Shown in pieces: positions 35,695 through 44,768 of a stretch of 50,065 nt of DNA. A model generated the notes under the pieces. The model was not told the DNA's origin. It searched no databases and worked only from the letters and a program-made list of their open reading frames with translations. Source of the DNA: Klebsiella pneumoniae (GTDB lineage: Bacteria > Pseudomonadota > Gammaproteobacteria > Pseudomonadales > Azotimanducaceae); the NCBI GenBank assembly GCA_945861675.1, contig CAMAVY010000005.1:1-50065 (forward strand), in the 5' to 3' direction. Each line of letters begins with the position of its first letter. Position 1 is the stretch's first letter. The translations under genes were made by a program, and so were the position numbers.

Positions 35695-36978
35695 TCAAAC
35701 CGCTTGCAGCCCACACCAATCGGCAATGAACAACGCGGTGCTCTGCGTAATGCGCCGCACCGAATCAAGCTCCACGCACTCATCGAAACCGTGAATGTCG
35801 CGCGACTTCGGCCCGTACACCAACGCGGGAATGCCGGCGTACAAACCAAACATGCGGTTGTCTGCAGTTGCCGTGGACGACACATCCTTCAAGCCTTCGC
35901 CGAACACGTTGCGGTGCGCGGCATCCAGCACCGCGCGAATCTGCTCATGGTTCTGCAGCACGTACGGCTCGGCCTGAAAGCCTTCCCAGATCACCGCCGG
36001 CGGCGAGTTGCTCAGGTAGGAATCCCCCGCGGCCGCCTGACGAACGCAGTCTTCAACCTCCCGGCGGGCCTGCTGCAGCGTCATCGACGGCAGCACACCC
36101 ACGCGCACGTCGAAGCTGCACCAGGCCGGCACTGAGCTCGCCCAGTCGCCGCCCTGGATCTTGCCTACGTTGAAGTTGGCGGGGTGGTGGTGGCCATGGA
36201 AGTGCGCGTCGTCGCGTTTGCGCTCGTTCCAGTCCACCTCCAGCGCCCGCAGCGCCTGGATCAGCCTGAAGGCCGACTCAATGGCATTTGACCCGGCCTC
36301 CGCCTGGTACACGTGCACCGGGTGCCCGGTCACCTTCACCTGACACCACATCACCCCAACCTGGGCCACGGTCAGCGTGTGGCTGGAAGGCTCCGGAATC
36401 AGCACTGCGTCGGCCCGATAGCCACGCTGCAGGCACGCAAGCGCGCCGTTGCCGGTGCACTCTTCTTCCACCACAGACTGCAGATGCACATCCCCCGCAG
36501 GCCGATAACCCAGCCGCCGCAAAGCGATGAGCGCGTAATGGTTCAGGACCAGGCCCGCCTTCATGTCCGCGGCGCCGCGCCCATACAGCCAGCCATCCTT
36601 GATATGCGGCTGAAACGGCGGCGCGTGCCACATCTCAAGCGGACCCTCGGGCACCACATCGATATGGCCGTTCAGGATGAGCGAACGCCCCCCTGGGTTG
36701 GTCGGACGCCAGCTGCCGACCACGTTCCAGGCGTCTGCGTAATCCTGCCGCGTGGGCGAGTAGCCGGGCAGATGACGAATGTCATCCAGGTGGATCTGCC
36801 AGCGATCGACCGACAGCTGCTGCTCGCGGTACAGGCGCGCCATAAAATCCTGCGCAGGCGCCTCCTGGTACCGCGTCGACGGAATACGCACCAGTTCCCC
36901 GGTCACGCTGATCTGCTCGTCGAAACGCTCGTCCACCGCGTTCATGATGGCTTTGACGAGCTGTGCATCGAGTGCCAT
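35695..36978 (-). CDS. M20 family metallopeptidase (ArgE/DapE/ACY1-like deacylase)
   Basis: A 427-residue di-zinc hydrolase of amide bonds in amino-acid derivatives. Metal and catalytic residues are in order: His105 and Asp107 (LNGHIDVVPEG), Asp138 (GRGAADMKAG), Glu171 and Glu172 (VEEECTGNG), Glu196 (IPEPSS) and a C-terminal His (SRDIHGFDECVEL). A lid domain lies between about 210 and 320. ATG at 36978 has AAGGA 8 bases upstream; a longer frame to 37158 overlaps the divergent hydrolase and is rejected. The substrate is not known. Confidence 0.93.
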   Translation of the reverse strand: MALDAQLVKAIMNAVDERFDEQISVTGELVRIPSTRYQEAPAQDFMARLYREQQLSVDRWQIHLDDIRHLPGYSPTRQDYADAWNVVGSWRPTNPGGRSLILNGHIDVVPEGPLEMWHAPPFQPHIKDGWLYGRGAADMKAGLVLNHYALIALRRLGYRPAGDVHLQSVVEEECTGNGALACLQRGYRADAVLIPEPSSHTLTVAQVGVMWCQVKVTGHPVHVYQAEAGSNAIESAFRLIQALRALEVDWNERKRDDAHFHGHHHPANFNVGKIQGGDWASSVPAWCSFDVRVGVLPSMTLQQARREVEDCVRQAAAGDSYLSNSPPAVIWEGFQAEPYVLQNHEQIRAVLDAAHRNVFGEGLKDVSSTATADNRMFGLYAGIPALVYGPKSRDIHGFDECVELDSVRRITQSTALFIADWCGLQAV

Positions 36979-37005
36979 GAAGCAATCCTTCTGTCTGTCG
37001 AGTAC

Positions 37006-37025
37006 TGGCGAATTCTGGCGAGTTC
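37006..37025 (+). repeat. 10-bp tandem duplication
   Basis: TGGCGAATTC is followed at once by TGGCGAGTTC (one mismatch), in the gap between the divergent M20 peptidase and alpha/beta hydrolase genes. It may be a small neutral duplication. Confidence 0.6.
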
Positions 37026-37163
37026 TCTCGCGCGCGCTCGCGTAGAGCACTGGGAATGCACGACCATCGCAAGCTGATGCGCCCAACGTCAAATCGATAA
37101 GCGTCAACTCGATTGCCCGCGCCGCACTCCTCGTCCAACAGAACGTCAACCAGGACACCTGCC

Positions 37164-38336
37164 ATGGCCACCAGCATCACTCGCCAGATCTACGGCGTTG
37201 CGTACACCGAAACCGCCGCCTTCAAAGACACCTACGGCGGCGAGCCAGGACATATGTTCATCGAATGCATGTTGATCGCGCCGGAAGACAGCAGGTCGGA
37301 CACCGTGCTGGTGTTCAGCCATCCGGTCGGCGGCGGCGGCTTTCTGCCGGCCATCACGCAGCTGGCGCGCGCCGGGCACCACGTGTTGTTCGTCAATACG
37401 CGCTATCGCGGCAACGACAGTGCATTGATCATGGAGAAGTGCCTGCTGGACCTCGGTGCCGGCATCAAGGATGCGAAGCTGCGCTTCGGCTACAAGACCG
37501 TGATCCTGGGCGGCTGGTCAGGCGGCGGCTCCCTGGCGCTCTACTATCAGGAGCAAGCCGAGCACACGACCGTCGACACCACGCCGGCAGGCGATCCCGT
37601 GGACCTGAAGGGCGCCGCACTCGTCCCGGGTGACGGCATCATGCTCATGGCCGCACATGTCAGCCGCTCGGTGACGTTGACGGAATGGATGGACGCATCC
37701 ATCACCAACGAGCTGGACCCCAACGAGCGCAATGTGGCGCTGGACCTGTACGCGCCGGCCAATCCAAACCAACCGCCTTACTCGGAAGACTTCCTGCGCG
37801 AGTACCGCGCGGCACAGATTGCGCGCAACCGTCGCATTACCCATTGGGTGCGCAACGAGCTGAGCGTGCGCACGGGCCGCGAAGGTCCGGGCAGCGAGCG
37901 CGGCTTCGTTGTGCACGGAACCATGGCCGACCCGCGCTGGCTGGATGCCAGTGTTGATCCGAACGACCGCGTCCCTGGCACCTGCTATCTGGGCGACCCG
38001 CGCGTGGTCAACATGGGGCCGGTGGGGCTCGCACGCTTCAGCACGCTGCGCAGCTGGCTCAGCCAATGGAGCTTCGATGAATCGCGCGCCAACGGCGTTC
38101 TGAATGCCCGCAACGTCAGCTGTCCGGTGCTGGTGATCGGCAACAGCGCAGACAATGCCTGCACGCCCAGCCACACCCATCGCCTGTTCGAGGCGGTTGG
38201 GCACCCGAACAAGGAACTGCAGGAGATCAAGGGCGCCACGCACTACTACTCGGGCCAGCCCAAGGAATGTGCGCAGGCGATCGCCGTGTGCACAGACTGG
38301 TTGACGCGCAAGCAGCTGATTGGTCACGCCAACTGA
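37164..38336 (+). CDS. Alpha/beta hydrolase
   Basis: A 390-residue esterase-fold protein. The nucleophile elbow is GGWSGGGS (Ser119), the oxyanion-hole strand is FSHPVGGGGFLP (52-62), the acid is probably in IGNSADNACTPSHT and the catalytic His is in GATHYYSG. A lid-like insertion spans about 140-300. The family is not pinned to a substrate; large relatives cleave esters and lactones, including aromatic ones. ATG at 37164 has AGGA 8 bases upstream. It leads a plus-strand group with an SDR and a cupin. Confidence 0.88.
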   Translation: MATSITRQIYGVAYTETAAFKDTYGGEPGHMFIECMLIAPEDSRSDTVLVFSHPVGGGGFLPAITQLARAGHHVLFVNTRYRGNDSALIMEKCLLDLGAGIKDAKLRFGYKTVILGGWSGGGSLALYYQEQAEHTTVDTTPAGDPVDLKGAALVPGDGIMLMAAHVSRSVTLTEWMDASITNELDPNERNVALDLYAPANPNQPPYSEDFLREYRAAQIARNRRITHWVRNELSVRTGREGPGSERGFVVHGTMADPRWLDASVDPNDRVPGTCYLGDPRVVNMGPVGLARFSTLRSWLSQWSFDESRANGVLNARNVSCPVLVIGNSADNACTPSHTHRLFEAVGHPNKELQEIKGATHYYSGQPKECAQAIAVCTDWLTRKQLIGHAN

Positions 38337-38462
38337 TCAGAGCGGCGCCAGCGCCAGCGACCTTCCACACAATCTCCAGCGTCTCATGGGCGCACGGGTG
38401 CACCAGCGCGGCAGACTCCCGCTGTCGAATCCAGCTCATCGATTCAAGCGGGGAAGCACCAT

Positions 38463-39326
38463 ATGCAGGACGTCAAGGGAAAGGTTGCCTTCGTCACCGG
38501 CGCGGCCAGCGGCATTGGCCTGGGCATGGTGCGCGCATTCACGAAAGCCGGTATGCGCGTGATGATGGCCGACATCGAACGCGTGGCACTTACTGCCGCG
38601 GCCGATCAACTGCGTACCGAAGGGGCAACCGTGGACACACTGGTCTGCGATGTGTCGCAGCGCGAATCCATGTTCGCCGCGGCGCTCGCCACGCTGAACG
38701 CGTTCGGCAAAGTGCATGTGTTGTGCAACAACGCGGGCGTGACCAGTGGCGGCAACGTTGAGGAGTGCAGCGAGGGCGACTGGAACTGGGTGATTGGCGT
38801 GAACTACCTTGGCGTGCTGCACGGCTGTCAGGCCTTTCTGCCGCACATCAAACGCCAGAAGGAAGGCGGGCACGTGGTGAACACGTCGTCCATGGCCGGC
38901 CTGCTGGGTGGCATGGCTGCATGGGGGCCATACAACTCCAGCAAGTTCGCAGTTGTGGGGCTGACTGAAGTGCTCCGCCAGGAAGGCCGCACCGGGGGGT
39001 TCGGCGCATCCGTGCTGTGCCCCGGCGGCGTGAACACGAACATCTATGAAGCGCCGCGCAACAGACCCGATCGCTTCGGACCGCAGGAATCGAAGGTTGC
39101 CTACATGGAAGATCCCGATGAACTGAAGCGCGGCCTGAACCCGAGCATTGTCGGCGAGCTGGTGCTTGAAGCGATCGGTGCCAATCGCCTGTACATCTTC
39201 ACGGATCCGCGCTTCCGCAAGATGGTGGAGCGTCGGCACGCAAAGATGCTCGAAGACTTCGATTGGGCGCAGCGCTCGGATGCCCTGTTCAACAACAACG
39301 CGCCGGGCGCACGGCGGGAATCCTGA
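38463..39326 (+). CDS. SDR family oxidoreductase
   Basis: A 287-residue classical SDR. Motifs: TGAASGIG (12-19), Asp37 (MADIE), CDVS (62-65), NNAG (89-92), Asn114, Ser143 (TSSMAG), Tyr157 and Lys161 (YNSSK), then LCPGGVNTNIYEAPR. The C-terminal extension (KMLEDFDWAQRSDALFNNNA) is longer than average. GGGGAAG lies seven bases upstream of the ATG. It is followed after 13 bases by the cupin gene, so the two are probably cotranscribed. Confidence 0.92.
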   Translation: MQDVKGKVAFVTGAASGIGLGMVRAFTKAGMRVMMADIERVALTAAADQLRTEGATVDTLVCDVSQRESMFAAALATLNAFGKVHVLCNNAGVTSGGNVEECSEGDWNWVIGVNYLGVLHGCQAFLPHIKRQKEGGHVVNTSSMAGLLGGMAAWGPYNSSKFAVVGLTEVLRQEGRTGGFGASVLCPGGVNTNIYEAPRNRPDRFGPQESKVAYMEDPDELKRGLNPSIVGELVLEAIGANRLYIFTDPRFRKMVERRHAKMLEDFDWAQRSDALFNNNAPGARRES

Positions 39327-39339
39327 GCGAGCACGCTGA

Positions 39340-39756
39340 ATGAACGCATCGAGTACCCGCGGCACCGCCGCCGTTGTGACGCATGAGTCCGGTTGCGAAA
39401 CGGAAGCCTGGGACGACCCCGTGCGCGGCAAAGTGAAGTGGTGGACGCTGCTCAGCGGCGAACGCACACCCAGCAGCAGCCTGACCTGTGGCGTCGCAGA
39501 GATTGAGCACGGACGTCCTGATGTGCTGCATCCCCACCAGCATGCGCAAGCTGAGGTGTATCACTTTCTTTCCGGAACAGGCGTGGTGTACATCGACGGC
39601 GTCGAGCACGCGGTGCACACCGGCAGTACGGTGTTCATTCCCGGCATGGCGCTGCATGGCGTGCGCAACACGGGCAACGAGCCGTTGCGATTGTTCTACG
39701 TCTTCGCAGTCGACTCATTCAACGACGTCGAGTATCTGTTTCCCGCGTCCAGCTGA
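39340..39756 (+). CDS. Single-domain cupin
   Basis: A 138-residue cupin. Metal ligands are clear in LHPHQHAQAEVYHFLSG (two His and one Glu) and the late His of PGMALHGVRNTG. The end, EPLRLFYVFAVDSFNDVEYLF, is typical of a cupin subgroup near small-molecule degradation genes; resemblance to DddW/DddQ-type lyases is only by metal site. The likely ribosome site is GAGCGAG just upstream. It is convergent with the amidase gene. Confidence 0.85.
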   Translation: MNASSTRGTAAVVTHESGCETEAWDDPVRGKVKWWTLLSGERTPSSSLTCGVAEIEHGRPDVLHPHQHAQAEVYHFLSGTGVVYIDGVEHAVHTGSTVFIPGMALHGVRNTGNEPLRLFYVFAVDSFNDVEYLFPASS

Positions 39757-39782
39757 ACCTGCTCTTCTCACTCTGAAAGCGC

Positions 39783-41204
39783 TTAGCCAATCGCTGCACG
39801 GCGATGGAACCCACCGACGGCGCGCTCAAGCTGCCCCGCGATCTGCAGCAGTTTCGCTTCTTCGCCAAAGCCGGCCGCCAGCTGCACGCCAACAGGCAGG
39901 CCACTCGCCGTCCAGTGCAACGGCAGCGAGATCGCCGGTTGACCTGTGGCGTTGTACAAACTCGTGAACCCCCAGAACGATCGGAAGTGCGCGCCATAGG
40001 TTTCGCCGTCATCGCTGTTGGTGTCGAGATAACCGAGTGCCACCGGGGGTTGCAGCAGCGTCGGACTCAGCACCAGATCGAATGACTGCAGGAAGGTTTC
40101 CAGCAGGCGGCCAACCGAGTGCACGTGATTCATTGAGTGCGTATAGCGGTCTGCGCTCAGCGATCGGCCATAGTTCGCCAGGCGCAACGTCAGCTGCTCA
40201 ACATGGTCCGCACTCAGTTGAACACCAAGCTGCGCCGCGCGGGCAAACACGTTGTTTGCGACATTGGCCGATACGAGGGTGTCGGTGGCCATCAGAAAGG
40301 CCCAACGATCGAACTCCGGGCTGGCTTCTTCCACACTATGACCCAGCGATTGCAGCAGCTCCGCGGCGCGCTGCACGGCTTCAAGACAGTCGGCGTGCAC
40401 CGCGCCGCCGCTGACCGGGCGCAAGTCGATCGCCACACGCAGCGGGCCAGGATCCCGCGCCACACAGTCCACAAACGAACCCACAAACGCGGGTGGGTGA
40501 TAGGGATCGCCGTGCGCAGGACCGTGCGTAAGGTCCAACAACAGCGCACTGTCGCGCACTGAACGCGAGACGACATGGCCCACCGACATGCTGCCCCAGC
40601 CTTCGCCAACATCCGGGCCGAGGGGCGTGCGCGCGCGGGTTGGCTTCAATCCCACCAGTCCGCAACACGCCGCCGGAATTCGGATTGAGCCACCGCCGTC
40701 GGTGGCGTGCGCCACCGGCACAATGCCCGCCGCGACTGCGGCCGCTGCACCGCCGCTGGAGCCTCCGGCTGTGCGCGTGGCATCCCAGGGGTTTCGCGCC
40801 GGGCCAAGCAATACAGACTCTGTCGTCGCGGCCAGCCCCACCTCCGGCGTGTTCGACTTGCCCAGCAACACCAGCCCGGCATTGCGGTAGCGCGTGACGA
40901 TCTCTGCATCGTGATCGGGCACGAAGTCGGCCCACAATCGGCTGCCGAAACTGCAGCGAACACCAGCGACGTAGTTCAGGTCCTTCACCAGGAACGGAAC
41001 ACCCGCAAGTGCACCACCAATGCTGCCAGCTGCCTGGGCACGCGCTGCGGCATACATTGGCGTAACGATCGCATTGACGGTCGGGTTCACAGCTTCAGCG
41101 CGGGCAATCGCCGCTTCTGTCACTTCCAGCGCGCTCACGGCTCCGGCGCGGATCAGTTCCGCAAGCGCCGTCGCATCGGCCTGTAGATATTCGCTCTGCT
41201 GCAT
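39783..41204 (-). CDS. Amidase signature enzyme
   Basis: A 473-residue amide hydrolase. The Ser-cisSer-Lys triad is complete: Lys74 (FLVKDLNY), Ser149 in GGSSGG (147-152) and Ser173 ([10 protein letters not shown]). C-terminal [11 protein letters not shown] and [14 protein letters not shown] are also typical. The AS family hydrolyses a wide range of amides, so no substrate is assigned. The ATG follows GAGG. It is divergent from the SDR at 41355. Confidence 0.94.
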   Translation of the reverse strand: MQQSEYLQADATALAELIRAGAVSALEVTEAAIARAEAVNPTVNAIVTPMYAAARAQAAGSIGGALAGVPFLVKDLNYVAGVRCSFGSRLWADFVPDHDAEIVTRYRNAGLVLLGKSNTPEVGLAATTESVLLGPARNPWDATRTAGGSSGGAAAAVAAGIVPVAHATDGGGSIRIPAACCGLVGLKPTRARTPLGPDVGEGWGSMSVGHVVSRSVRDSALLLDLTHGPAHGDPYHPPAFVGSFVDCVARDPGPLRVAIDLRPVSGGAVHADCLEAVQRAAELLQSLGHSVEEASPEFDRWAFLMATDTLVSANVANNVFARAAQLGVQLSADHVEQLTLRLANYGRSLSADRYTHSMNHVHSVGRLLETFLQSFDLVLSPTLLQPPVALGYLDTNSDDGETYGAHFRSFWGFTSLYNATGQPAISLPLHWTASGLPVGVQLAAGFGEEAKLLQIAGQLERAVGGFHRRAAIG

Positions 41205-41354
41205 TGAAGCCTCCTCATCTACGAACGCACGACGGTTGGCTGAAGCCTACGTCAGGACAATGCTTCGTTTCCTGTGCATCGGGTCGGTGCAATCCAACCC
41301 TGCCGGCACATAGACTCAGCGCAGACGAATCAGCAACACGAACGGGAGCAGGCA

Positions 41355-42221
41355 ATGCGACTGAAAGATCGAGTGGCCGTGATTACCGGCGGCGCCAGCG
41401 GCATGGGCAAGTCCACCGTCGAGCGCTTTCTTGCCGAAGGCGCGAAGGTGGTCATCGCAGACTTCAACGCCAGCACCGGTGCCGAAGTGCTGGCCGATGC
41501 AGCAGCCAAGGGTCAGGGTGCACGCGCGCGTTTCATCAAGACCGACGTTGCCAACGAGGCCGACATCGAGGCCATGATCAAACTGGCGGTCAGCGAATTC
41601 GGCGGCCTCGATATCATCTTCAACAACGCTGGCGTCGGCGGGGCCATTGGTCCACTCACCGAAACCACGGTCGCTGACTGGGACTACACCTTCGATGTGC
41701 TGGCCAAAGGCGTGTTCCTGGGCATCAAGCATGCGGCCCGCGTGATGCGCGAACAGGGGCGCGGCGGCTCCATCATCAACACTGCGTCCATTGCAGGACT
41801 CAGCGGAGACGCTGGCCCACTGCCCTATTCCGCGGCCAAAGCAGCCGTGATCAGCATGAGCAAATCCGCCGCAGTGGAACTGGCGCCGGACCGCATTCGT
41901 GTGAATGCCATCTGCCCCGGCTTCATTGCCACGCCGCTGGCGGCAGCGGGCCGTGGCCTCGAGGGCACACAGACTGCATTCGCTCGCTCGCAGCCCTGGC
42001 CCGACTATGGCCGCGGCGAACACATTGCCGGTGCAGCATTGTTCCTGGCCTGCGATGACTCAGAGTTCGTGACCGGCGAGTCGATCATCGTTGATGGTGG
42101 GCTGACAGCGGCCGGCCCGGAACTGTCGCGCAAGTTCCCGAAGACCTCGGGACGCAACTCGCGTTACTCCGGCATCACGAAGGGATCGACCGGCGAGGGG
42201 CCGGAACTGCGTAAGCGCTGA
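41355..42221 (+). CDS. SDR family oxidoreductase (Ser-Tyr-Lys, no tetrad Asn)
   Basis: A 288-residue SDR with TGGASGMG (11-18), Asp36, NNAG (90-93), Ser145 (TASIAG), Tyr158 and Lys162 (YSAAK). The usual active-site Asn (VNxxG) is Leu116 in DVLAKGVFLG, as in some steroid- and plant-type SDRs. ATG at 41355 has GGGAGCAGG upstream. The C-terminus (PKTSGRNSRYSGITKGSTGE) is an extended polar tail. It points away from the amidase and towards the NTF2-like gene. Confidence 0.9.
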   Translation: MRLKDRVAVITGGASGMGKSTVERFLAEGAKVVIADFNASTGAEVLADAAAKGQGARARFIKTDVANEADIEAMIKLAVSEFGGLDIIFNNAGVGGAIGPLTETTVADWDYTFDVLAKGVFLGIKHAARVMREQGRGGSIINTASIAGLSGDAGPLPYSAAKAAVISMSKSAAVELAPDRIRVNAICPGFIATPLAAAGRGLEGTQTAFARSQPWPDYGRGEHIAGAALFLACDDSEFVTGESIIVDGGLTAAGPELSRKFPKTSGRNSRYSGITKGSTGEGPELRKR

Positions 42222-42287
42222 GGGGCGCACGCGGTTCGTCAGCCACGCCGCCGCGCCAGTCAGCGAATCGCCTCAGAAAACCAGTTG

Positions 42288-42339
42288 AACGAACCAGCCC
42301 AACGAATTGGATCAACGAACTGCTTCAACGAAGTGGCAG
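42288..42339 (+). repeat. 13-bp degenerate tandem repeat
   Basis: AACGAA occurs at 42288, 42301, 42314 and 42327, exactly 13 bases apart, with variable 7-base ends. The last copy overlaps the stop codon of the NTF2-like gene, so the repeat is at a gene 3' end. Confidence 0.8.
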
Positions 42340-42828
42340 CGCCGCGCCATCGCGCGGCTGTGCTGCCGGCCAAGCAACGTTGTGTTCGGCCATGATGGCG
42401 TCGGTGTGGGTTTCCCAACGCTGCTTGCCGAACGCGCTGTAGGTCTGAAACGGATTGCAGCTTTCGCGCATGCGGAACGCCTTGCCGTCCTTCATGGTGA
42501 TCAGCGAGAAATAGCGCTGCACGTAGGTGCCGCCGAACACCGTATCGCCGCCACCCGTGGATTCGATGATCAACGTATCGGGGTCCGGCGTTGGATAGGC
42601 TGCAACGAGCTGCGTAGAAAAGCGTGGCACCACACGGAGCAGGAATTCCATGAACGCGCCCACTGCGGCACGGCCGACGAAGCTGACCGGCTTCTCGAAC
42701 ATGGGCCCTTCCCACACCGCATCCTGATGCAGCGCTTCCAGCCAGATCGCGCGCTGCTCAGCGACGGTTGTGAGCTGGCCACCGAAGGCCGCACTCAGCG
42801 TTCGCGGCGCCGCGCTTTGTTCAGGCAT
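42325..42828 (-). CDS. SnoaL/NTF2-like protein
   Basis: A 167-residue cone-fold protein. Conserved stretches are EQRAIWLEALHQDAVWEGPM, FVGRAAVGAFMEFLLRVVPR, TVFGGTYVQRYFSLITMKDG and FRMRESCNPFQTYSAF. This fits NTF2-like isomerases/dehydratases. AGGAG lies 6 bases before the ATG at 42828; the longer frame is rejected because it covers the enoyl-CoA hydratase gene. It lies 14 bases downstream of that gene on the same strand, so it likely acts in the same pathway. Confidence 0.88.
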   Translation of the reverse strand: MPEQSAAPRTLSAAFGGQLTTVAEQRAIWLEALHQDAVWEGPMFEKPVSFVGRAAVGAFMEFLLRVVPRFSTQLVAAYPTPDPDTLIIESTGGGDTVFGGTYVQRYFSLITMKDGKAFRMRESCNPFQTYSAFGKQRWETHTDAIMAEHNVAWPAAQPRDGAALPLR

Positions 42829-42842
42829 CGCAATCTCCTGGC

Positions 42843-43673
42843 TCACGGTTTCTTGCCGGTTCGATAGTCGCCAAACGCGCCGTCGCGCTTGCTGAGTGCC
42901 TGTGTCAGGCCCGCCTGCATGTCCTTGAAGGTCTCCTGCGCACTGCGGGTGTAGGTGGCCAGCGCCTGCATCTCGGTACCCGCGCGGATGCCTGCGCGGA
43001 TGCCCATGATCTCCATCTGCCGGTGCACCGCGCGCTTGTTGAACTGTTGGAGGTCTGCGGGCACACGCGCCACACGGCTGGCGATATCCAGCACCGCGGC
43101 ATCCAGCGCCTCGGCTTTGAAGGCGCGATTGGCAAAGCCGCACTCGACGGCATCCAGACCCGACATGGCATCGCCCGTGAGCATCAACTCCATCGCGCGG
43201 CGCATACCTACGATCCATGGATAGAACTGGTTATCCGGCGGGCTGATGGAGCGCACGACGGGGTAGCCGATCTGTGCGTCTTCAGCCACATAGACCAGAT
43301 CGCAAGCCGTTGCGAGCTCGGTGCCGCCGGCCAGACAGAAGCCATGCACCTGAGCGATGACGGGCTTGCCCAGATCCCACATACGCAGGAAACCATCGAC
43401 GACGTGGCGTGGCCAGTTACCGATGCCGCCCGCAGAATGGAACGGCTGCCCCTGGGCAACGTTCGACTTCAGGTCATAGCCCGCTGAGAAGTTGGTGCCT
43501 GCGCCACGAATGATGGTGACGCCCAGACTGTCGTCGTTGTCTGCAGCCTCAAGCGCATGAAACAGCTCGCCGCGCAATTCATTCGAGAGTGGATTGCGCT
43601 TTTCAGGCCGGTTCAGCGTGATGCGCTGTACGCGCTCGGCCGGACGGTCGACGATGATCTTCTGGTAGTCCAT
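42843..43673 (-). CDS. Enoyl-CoA hydratase/isomerase family protein
   Basis: A 276-residue crotonase-fold protein. The oxyanion-hole stretches are GAGTNFSAGYDLKS (62-68) and VHGFCLAGGTELATACD (109-124), with one catalytic Glu at 119. The second crotonase Glu is missing: AQIGYPVVRS has Val, so the reaction may be isomerisation or hydrolysis rather than hydration. AGGAG precedes the ATG. It is the first gene of a two-gene unit with the NTF2-like protein. Confidence 0.92.
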   Translation of the reverse strand: MDYQKIIVDRPAERVQRITLNRPEKRNPLSNELRGELFHALEAADNDDSLGVTIIRGAGTNFSAGYDLKSNVAQGQPFHSAGGIGNWPRHVVDGFLRMWDLGKPVIAQVHGFCLAGGTELATACDLVYVAEDAQIGYPVVRSISPPDNQFYPWIVGMRRAMELMLTGDAMSGLDAVECGFANRAFKAEALDAAVLDIASRVARVPADLQQFNKRAVHRQMEIMGIRAGIRAGTEMQALATYTRSAQETFKDMQAGLTQALSKRDGAFGDYRTGKKP

Positions 43674-44071
43674 GGCGGCTCCTGGGCAGTTGCTCGGCGC
43701 GGCGTTCGATGAATGGACGCGCGGCAGGCTGGATTGTGGCGGGGTGTTCGGCTGCCCTGATTCAGCCAGCCCATGCAGGCACTATGCAACCGTGTGCCAG
43801 CGATAGGCAGGCAAGGGGTGTGCGGGCCATGGATCTGCGGACGATGGATCTGCGGGCAACTTATCAACGGGGACTGACGACCGGACAGCTGAGCGCGGGT
43901 TGACCCACCGCGAAGGAGGCGCGAGTCCATGCACGCCCGCCCGAATAACATCATCAACAGGGCGGGTAAGTACAGTGCTATCGACCACTTATTTCAAACC
44001 TTTTGGCATTTTGCCGAAGCCGACAGTTCTCTTAAGGGGTGAAGAGAAGCAAAAGTGGTATCAAGCTGATA
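43674..44071. other. Intergenic region with small direct and inverted repeats
   Basis: About 400 bases with no gene. It holds a 15-bp direct repeat (ATGGATCTGCGG at 43829 and 43844), an inverted repeat CCCGCCC/GGGCGGG (about 43937-43967) and a TATCA-AGC-TGATA palindrome near 44060. Short frames across it have no family features. Confidence 0.55.
43829..43855 (+). repeat. 15-bp direct repeat
   Basis: ATGGATCTGCGG occurs at 43829-43840 and again at 43844-43855 with three bases between, giving a period of 15. No coding meaning is assigned. Confidence 0.75.
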
Positions 44072-44761
44072 TCAATTCACGCTCAAGGCTGACTTCCCGC
44101 TCAGGGCTGACTTCCCGCTCAGGGCTGTGCAAAACCGATTTTTCACAAGCGCTGCATCCCACGTCGCCTGCACGCCCCGCGGATAATCCGCGGCGACCTT
44201 CAACAACACGAACACACTGCAGTTGGATTCCCACAGCAGACGCGTCGCGTCATCAAGCTGCGCCGCCTCCGTCACCGTGCATACAGCGGACAGACCCGCG
44301 CCTTCGGCCATCAGCGCAAGGTTCACACCGCGCGCCGTATGACTCTTCTGGAACCCAGTTTCGCCATAGTGCTCGTTGTCCACACAGACGATGCCGAGGT
44401 TCGGCGGGTTCAACACCGATACCGTCGCCAGCGCCCCGACATTCATCAGCAGCTCGCCGTCACCCGTGACTACCAGCACGCGTCGCTGCGGCTGTGCCAA
44501 TGCAAGGCCCAGACCCATGGGCACCGCACCGCCCATCGCACCGCCCATGGCAAACACCGTTGCGCAGTCAGCGCCGGTGGCGGCAAGCACGTCGTTCTTG
44601 GTGCCCGCGAGCCCGGTGACAATCAGGTACCGGTCCGGGTCGCCGATGATCTGTCGCACCGCCGCGCGTCGATCCAGACGATGCAACGCAGGCGCAACCG
44701 CGCTCTTCGTCTGCAAGCTCCGGGTCTTCTGCATCTTCTGTGTCTTCCTACCTGTAGTCAT
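44072..44761 (-). CDS. TPP-binding subunit, sulfopyruvate/phosphonopyruvate decarboxylase-like (beta)
   Basis: A 229-residue thiamine-diphosphate binding domain. The TPP motif is GDGELLMNVGALATVSVLNP (100-119) with DNEHYGETG (128-136) completing the metal site; GGAMGGAVPMGLGLALAQPQ precedes it. It resembles the beta half of ComDE-type sulfopyruvate decarboxylase. The C-terminus ends in a peptide repeat SGKSAL (residues about 216-227) from an 18-bp tandem repeat. The start ATG is 7 bases after the alpha stop, so both halves are made together. Confidence 0.85.
   Translation of the reverse strand: MTTGRKTQKMQKTRSLQTKSAVAPALHRLDRRAAVRQIIGDPDRYLIVTGLAGTKNDVLAATGADCATVFAMGGAMGGAVPMGLGLALAQPQRRVLVVTGDGELLMNVGALATVSVLNPPNLGIVCVDNEHYGETGFQKSHTARGVNLALMAEGAGLSAVCTVTEAAQLDDATRLLWESNCSVFVLLKVAADYPRGVQATWDAALVKNRFCTALSGKSALSGKSALSVN
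44081..44127 (-). repeat. 18-bp tandem repeat in the 3' end of the TPP subunit gene
   Basis: GCTCAAGGCTGACTTCCC (44081) and GCTCAGGGCTGACTTCCC (44099) differ by one base, with 11 bases of a third copy. On the minus strand they encode the repeated peptide SGKSAL right before the stop. Confidence 0.9.
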
Positions 44762-44768
44762 GGCCGCC

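Noticed and set aside
43709-43903. Short frame with MDLRT-MDLRA repeat
   Set aside because: Only 64 codons, created by the 15-bp duplication, with no ribosome site or family signal.
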